Positions 30,844 to 34,629 of a stretch of DNA of 34,629 bases are shown here, piece after piece. Position 1 is the first letter of the stretch. The number at the start of each line of letters is the position of its first letter. A model generated the notes under the pieces. The model saw only the letters and a program-made list of their open reading frames with translations. It ran no database searches and had not been told where the DNA came from. A program made the translations under genes and the position numbers. The stretch comes from a virus, in IMG/VR virus record IMGVR_UViG_3300026521_000428, positions 1-34,629 of that record, one strand, 5' to 3'.

Positions 30844-31461
30844 TTATAAAATAATATTTATATGATTCATAATTAAATTATGAATCTCATTTATTTCTAA
30901 TGTAGCGTCGACTACTAAAACATTATGTCCGAATTCTTTCATTATTTCTATTTCGTGTAAATACTTTTCACGAACTTCTGTTAATTTCTCTAAGTTTTCA
31001 TATCTTTCTATATTTGTAAGATCGTTTTTATTTCTTTCCTGAATTCTTTTTAAACTATGGATAGGCTTCATATCTAGAAAAACCGTAAGATTTGGTTTTA
31101 ATAAATCTCCAGTATCCATTTGCTTAGAATTATATACTTTAGAACTTAAAGAATATCTAACACTTATATAATGTTTCTTATCTTCGGATATTGTTTTATA
31201 AATACCATTTTTAGTATTCCAAGTTTGATAAATTCTATCAGTATGCATTAAATAAGATAAAAATAATTCCTCATCTGCTTTAATCATACTTGGGTTAATT
31301 AATTCTTCTCTGATTACTTCTTGAAGTTTTCCTTCTCTTGTTGGAGCATATCCTAAATAAGAATTTGGTAAAGCTTGGTGTAAAAGAGCTGCCTGAGTAT
31401 CTTTCCCCGAACCATCTAAACCTTCAATTACTATAAATTTTTCATTTTTTTCGTTTTCCAT
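30844..31461 (-). CDS. tmk: Thymidylate kinase
   Basis: P-loop GLDGSGKDTQ (residues ~14-23, with GKDT as in T4 dNMP kinase), a YAPTREG segment for the DR/PTREP motif, SVRYSLSSKVYNSKQ in place of the substrate-binding DRYxxSxxAYQ, FLDMKP, and the lid-like RIQERNKND. The length of 205 aa is typical. It converts dTMP to dTDP for phage DNA synthesis in the cytoplasm. AAAGGAAAAATTTT precedes the ATG; upstream is palindromic element B. It is probably transcribed with the dehydrogenase that follows ten bases later. Confidence 0.88.
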   Translation of the reverse strand: MENEKNEKFIVIEGLDGSGKDTQAALLHQALPNSYLGYAPTREGKLQEVIREELINPSMIKADEELFLSYLMHTDRIYQTWNTKNGIYKTISEDKKHYISVRYSLSSKVYNSKQMDTGDLLKPNLTVFLDMKPIHSLKRIQERNKNDLTNIERYENLEKLTEVREKYLHEIEIMKEFGHNVLVVDATLEINEIHNLIMNHINIIL

Positions 31462-31497
31462 AAAATTTTTCCTTTAAATTACATGTGTTTTTATCTA

Positions 31498-31586
31498 TAG
31501 TTAACTATCGATGGTATAACCATGTTTAGTTATCTATATAGATAGCTATACTACTATTGATACCACGTGGTATCAATAGTTAACTA
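31498..31586. repeat. Palindromic element B (about 90 bp) upstream of thymidylate kinase
   Basis: Outer arms TAGTTAACTAT (31498-31508) and ATAGTTAACTA (31576-31586) enclose GGTAT/ATACC (31513-31517 with 31560-31564) and an AT-rich inner stem. Bases 31498-31531 are identical to element A at 15074-15107. A 20-bp perfect palindrome, TTGATACCAC/GTGGTATCAA, occupies 31557-31576, and AACTATTAATAGTT follows at 31583-31596. It fills the gap between the 405-aa gene and the tmk start. Confidence 0.75.
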
Positions 31587-31616
31587 TTAATAGTTATCCG
31601 TTTATTTTCCAAACCT

Positions 31617-32834
31617 TTAAATGCTTTTACAATTAAGAAATTTAATATAACTTAATATCGCAGTAATCATTATTTTACTATAACGATATTCATTTTGAGT
31701 ACTAATATGTTTAGTATCTTCATTTGGAGTATGCAACACATTAATAGCAATACTGGTATTAAATTTTTTAAGTTTATCGAAGTACTCATCTTTTCTAGAA
31801 CTGGTAATTCTATTAGCTAGGACTTCCATATTCATAGAACATAATTCTTCTTCATTTCTTAATTTAAGACCATTTAAAAGTAATTCAATATAGTATTTTA
31901 AATCTTCTTTATTATTATCATCATCTAAGTACCGGTCAATTTTTTGAATAACTTGATTACTTAAAAAGAATTTTTTATATAGCATATCTTTAATAGGACT
32001 TTTTTCAATTACTTTGGTTTTTAATAAACCATTTTTTAATATTTTGTCGGAAAGTCTTTCGATAATATTATTAAAATGTTCTTTCTTTTCAATCATCTCA
32101 CCTGAGTTTTCGTAAGAAGTACTATGGAGTTCATGAACCGATTCAGATTTACCTGACTCAACCGCCTTATAATAATTAGTAGCTAAGTTTTTAAATAGTT
32201 GATTATAACGACTTCTAATAGTCGTAATAATTCTTTTTAAACCAGCATAGTGATGTGTGGGATCTCCAGCGATCTCTTTTGGATAATTATTTTCTAGAGC
32301 AGGTAAAGTAACTTTCATAATATAATTTAATGGGTTTCCCGCATTTTTAAAAGAATGATTTCCTTGTAATTCATAGTTCATCACATATTGGCTAATTTTT
32401 GGATCACAAATATTTGGAAACATTCGGAGCTTATAATAATTCCAGATTAATATGCTGATTAACAATAAAGCATATTGACGGAGCTCTTCGTCATCGTTAT
32501 CCAATCCAATTAAATAAGCTAAACATAACGTTTGATAATAATCTTTGGTATAAACGATTGAACCAAGAAGAGAAAACTGTTCCATTTCGTGTTTAAGCTC
32601 TCTTTCGTTAATACCATATAATTTGTAAAGTAGTCCCGGAAGCTTCTTAGATACCGGAAAATAGTCGCAAAACGACGTATGATGCATACCATCCTGCATT
32701 ACTTTATGACTCGCTAATTTTAAGTACCCTTCTTTAAGTAAATGATAGGCTTGTTTATCTGTTTTAAATTTATCCAAGATGGCAATTATCGTAGGACTAA
32801 TTTTGGAACGGTTCAGTTGTATATTTTTATTCAT
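31617..32834 (-). CDS. Hypothetical protein, 405 aa
   Basis: GGAGAAATAAAAAA precedes the ATG. The protein is soluble and helical, with notable conserved-looking stretches HHTSFCDYFPVSKKLPGLLYKLYG (split around residues 51-74) and GDPTHHYAGLKRIITTIRSRYNQLFKNL (about residues 190-217, His/Arg-rich). No nucleotide-binding or nuclease motif was recognised. It sits between the homing endonuclease and element B. Proteins of this style are common, uncharacterised core genes of large phages; a virion or DNA-packaging-related role is possible but not supported by motif. Confidence 0.75.
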   Translation of the reverse strand: MNKNIQLNRSKISPTIIAILDKFKTDKQAYHLLKEGYLKLASHKVMQDGMHHTSFCDYFPVSKKLPGLLYKLYGINERELKHEMEQFSLLGSIVYTKDYYQTLCLAYLIGLDNDDEELRQYALLLISILIWNYYKLRMFPNICDPKISQYVMNYELQGNHSFKNAGNPLNYIMKVTLPALENNYPKEIAGDPTHHYAGLKRIITTIRSRYNQLFKNLATNYYKAVESGKSESVHELHSTSYENSGEMIEKKEHFNNIIERLSDKILKNGLLKTKVIEKSPIKDMLYKKFFLSNQVIQKIDRYLDDDNNKEDLKYYIELLLNGLKLRNEEELCSMNMEVLANRITSSRKDEYFDKLKKFNTSIAINVLHTPNEDTKHISTQNEYRYSKIMITAILSYIKFLNCKSI

Positions 32835-32857
32835 TTTTTTATTTCTCCAATTTTTTA

Positions 32858-33988
32858 TTAAAGTCCGATAGACTTTTTAAGTATTTCTTCTATTTTATCA
32901 AAGTCCGTATATTTAATACGTACCAATTCTATATTGTTTTTTAAACAATATTCGGTTTTAATTTTATCATTATCCTGAGTTTTCTTTAACCCTTCTAAAC
33001 CACCAAAATATTCAACTGGTTCAAAATGCTGCTTACCATCATATTCTATTAAAATATTTTTATCTGGTAAATAAAAATCAAACGGTAATGGTTTTATATT
33101 ACAACAATCTTTAAAACGATATTCTCTATTATAATTAATATTATTAGCTTTTAAAAATCGTATAATTCTTTTTTCTCCTCGACTGTCCTTAGGATAGCAT
33201 AATTGGCATTCTCGTCCTTTTAAATGATTATCCATCGTGGTTTCAAATTCTCCATGTTCTGGACAAATTATTTTTATTTTTGATGTTAGTCCAGAATAGG
33301 TTTTTGATACTTCATCGTAATTATATTTATTTAAATATTTATTATTTAATTTAATAAATAATTTTTCTAAATCCCTTTTATAAAACCCGGAACATTTATT
33401 ACAACCACGGCTATTTATAAAATTACCATACGTTGTTTCAAATTCGCCATGTTCTGGACAAATTATTTTTATTTTTGAAGAATTATTTATATATTTGACC
33501 AAACTGTAATCGTAATTTGGAAATTTTTTTCGTAATTTGGAAATTGCTTCATCTTGTGTTAAAGTATTATTTTCTAAAAAGCATTTTGGACATCCAAAAT
33601 TTCGCAAATGATTTTGAGGAAGCTGTAAAAATTCCCCATGAGGTACCAGATTATTATCTAATTTATTACATGTTATTATAACTTCGGTTCTAACGTTTTT
33701 ATAATTTACTTTTGAATAATCGTATTTATAGTTATGCACTATATTTGATCGTTCTATGAATTCTTTCTTAGATAATTTTTTATTACTTTTTCTTTTATAG
33801 CATTTTGGACACTCTGATCCAATCATATGCATTTTTGGTTTGACGAAAAATTCTCCATGATTATCAACTGGACAAATTATTTTCACCTCGGTACTATAAG
33901 TTTTATATTGAACTTTTGAATAATCGTATTTATCCCCATATTTATATTTAAACCTTCTTAATACTTCTTCTTGAGATAATTTTTTCAT
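32858..33988 (-). CDS. Vsr-like homing endonuclease with four zinc-ribbon modules, paralogue of 6463-7596
   Basis: Four modules carry a variable CxxxxxHGEF or CPEHGEFE segment followed by CxKC/CxxC pairs (ECPKC, GCPKC, GCNKC, ECQLC), each about 60-70 residues and led by a KYDYSKVxY motif. The nuclease core at the C-terminus has PFDFYLPDKN and IEYDGKQHF. Its C-terminal ~100 residues and their DNA are very similar to the + strand endonuclease, while the zinc modules are diverged, as expected if target specificity changed. AAGGAGATG precedes the ATG. A decayed copy of the same family lies just upstream (34145-34290). Confidence 0.85.
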   Translation of the reverse strand: MKKLSQEEVLRRFKYKYGDKYDYSKVQYKTYSTEVKIICPVDNHGEFFVKPKMHMIGSECPKCYKRKSNKKLSKKEFIERSNIVHNYKYDYSKVNYKNVRTEVIITCNKLDNNLVPHGEFLQLPQNHLRNFGCPKCFLENNTLTQDEAISKLRKKFPNYDYSLVKYINNSSKIKIICPEHGEFETTYGNFINSRGCNKCSGFYKRDLEKLFIKLNNKYLNKYNYDEVSKTYSGLTSKIKIICPEHGEFETTMDNHLKGRECQLCYPKDSRGEKRIIRFLKANNINYNREYRFKDCCNIKPLPFDFYLPDKNILIEYDGKQHFEPVEYFGGLEGLKKTQDNDKIKTEYCLKNNIELVRIKYTDFDKIEEILKKSIGL

Positions 33989-34105
33989 TACTTTTGAACA
34001 TCTCCTTATAATATTCTTCTTGTTTAATATATCTATAAAGGGTAAGTATAGTTATCTATACATCTATATAAAATTGTATAGATATCTCGTATTAAAATCC
34101 ACAGG

Positions 34106-34137
34106 AAATCATTAGAGAATTTCTTCTCTAATGATTT
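34106..34137 (-). terminator. Terminator hairpin, 14-bp perfect stem
   Basis: 34106-34119 pairs with 34124-34137 around TTTC. On the - strand it is followed by TTTCCTGTGGATTTTAA, a variant of the post-hairpin motif. It follows the relic and so ends the transcript of the acidic protein gene. Confidence 0.75.
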
Positions 34138-34144
34138 ATTACAT

Positions 34145-34290
34145 TTAAGACTTCTTCTACGTCTTCAGAATATTTAATTCAAATTATTCTTATATCGTTT
34201 TTAAACAATAATCTTCTTTAATTTTATCCCGTTCCTGTGGACTTCTTTAAATCTTTTTATAACTTCTTCTTTGGGTAATTTTTTGGCCAT
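34145..34290 (-). pseudogene. Decayed, internally deleted homing endonuclease relic
   Basis: On the - strand, ATG at 34290 begins MAKKLPKEEVIKRFK, matching the start of the intact neighbour (MKKLSQEEVLRRFK). The sequence then jumps, in another frame, to QERDKIKEDYCLKTI, matching the neighbour's C-terminal QDNDKIKTEYCLKNN, and continues with scattered stops. The zinc modules and nuclease core are gone. It is the scar of an older endonuclease insertion. Confidence 0.75.
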
Positions 34291-34305
34291 AATAATAACC
34301 TTTAA

Positions 34306-34629
34306 TTATTTCTTAGTTTCTATAAGTTCTTTTCCATTTTCTTCAGCGTCTTCTGCTTCATCTGGTTTTTCCACTTCTTTATCGGCCTGTTCGATATCCT
34401 CTTTGGCTACTTCTTCTCCATCGTGTAATTCTAACGAATCCATTACTTGATCATCTACATTAGCTTCACTATCCGCTTCGATTTCTTCCTTAGCTTCTTC
34501 ATCTGAAGGAATTACTTCCGCAGCGTCTTCGATATCGTCCTCGACACTTTGCTCAGCTGCTTCAGATTCATCATCTTTTAAAGCATCGCTATGATCGCCT
34601 TTAAAATCTTCTGGTAATTCTCCATGATT
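34306..34629 (-). CDS. C-terminal part of a very acidic protein (5' end outside window)
   Basis: The frame is open from the window edge to a TAA at 34306-34308, giving 107 residues packed with Asp, Glu and Ala (EAAEQSVEDDIEDAAEVIPSDEEA in part), low in hydrophobics and probably disordered. Such tails occur in prohead scaffold or internal proteins and in DNA mimics, but no motif decides. The ending (NGKELIETKK) is basic. Confidence 0.7.
   Translation of the reverse strand, partial: NHGELPEDFKGDHSDALKDDESEAAEQSVEDDIEDAAEVIPSDEEAKEEIEADSEANVDDQVMDSLELHDGEEVAKEDIEQADKEVEKPDEAEDAEENGKELIETKK

Larger units (their letters stand above)
33989..34305 (-). other. 317-bp region without an intact gene
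   Basis: From the endonuclease start outward it holds the ribosome binding site, an AT-rich stretch with GTATAG TTAT CTATAC (34051-34066) and GTATAGATATCTCGTA, a partial post-hairpin motif (34092-34108), a 14-bp terminator hairpin, a decayed endonuclease relic, and the ribosome-site-like AAAGG before the relic's start. Confidence 0.6.

Overview
This window looks like part of a large, strongly AT-rich (about three quarters A+T by eye) tailed-phage genome, probably a myovirus or jumbo-type phage. Genes are tightly packed with overlapping stops and starts. Shine-Dalgarno sites (AAGGA, AGGAG) precede most starts, terminators are UUCG-capped or long hairpins, there are two Vsr-like homing endonucleases, and a baseplate/fibre gene block contains a 2391-residue coiled-coil protein. 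No host gene, tRNA, rRNA, insertion sequence or CRISPR array was seen. The host cannot be named from sequence alone; the regular use of Shine-Dalgarno sites argues against Bacteroidota.

Layout. Bases 1-14980 are read on the + strand and 15254-34629 on the - strand, and the two halves converge on a palindrome-rich gap at about 14.99-15.25 kb. (1) 1-3456: accessory genes including a NADAR-domain protein and a metallo-beta-lactamase-fold hydrolase, closed by a UUCG terminator. (2) 3516-10338: a circularly permuted Rad50/SMC-like ATPase, several unknowns, a homing endonuclease wedged between two genes, and an Acb1-like 2H phosphoesterase. (3) 10370-12690: a compositionally foreign, G+C-richer block with three to five small genes whose coding sequence is itself a near-continuous chain of perfect RNA hairpins. 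(4) 12707-14980: small accessory genes, including a zinc-finger/HTH protein and a secreted protein. (5) On the - strand, from 29750 down to 15254: tail tube/baseplate-like protein, gp6/J-like baseplate protein, giant fibre, small coiled-coil proteins, second fibre and a GIY-YIG nuclease, in one operon-like run. (6) On the - strand, 34629 to 29830: end of an acidic protein, a decayed endonuclease relic, an intact endonuclease, an unknown 405-residue protein, thymidylate kinase and a short nucleotide-sugar dehydrogenase.

How the parts may work together. The NADAR protein, the MBL hydrolase and the 2H phosphoesterase belong to families that include phage counter-defence enzymes (against DNA ADP-ribosylation, Pycsar and CBASS), so the + strand left arm may be a defence-evasion and takeover region. 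The - strand block builds the baseplate and fibres. The most unusual signals are the hairpin-saturated mRNAs at 10.4-12.7 kb, the permuted SMC-like ATPase, two related ~90-105 nt palindrome elements, a conserved motif following several terminators, and long perfect hairpins buried in structural genes.
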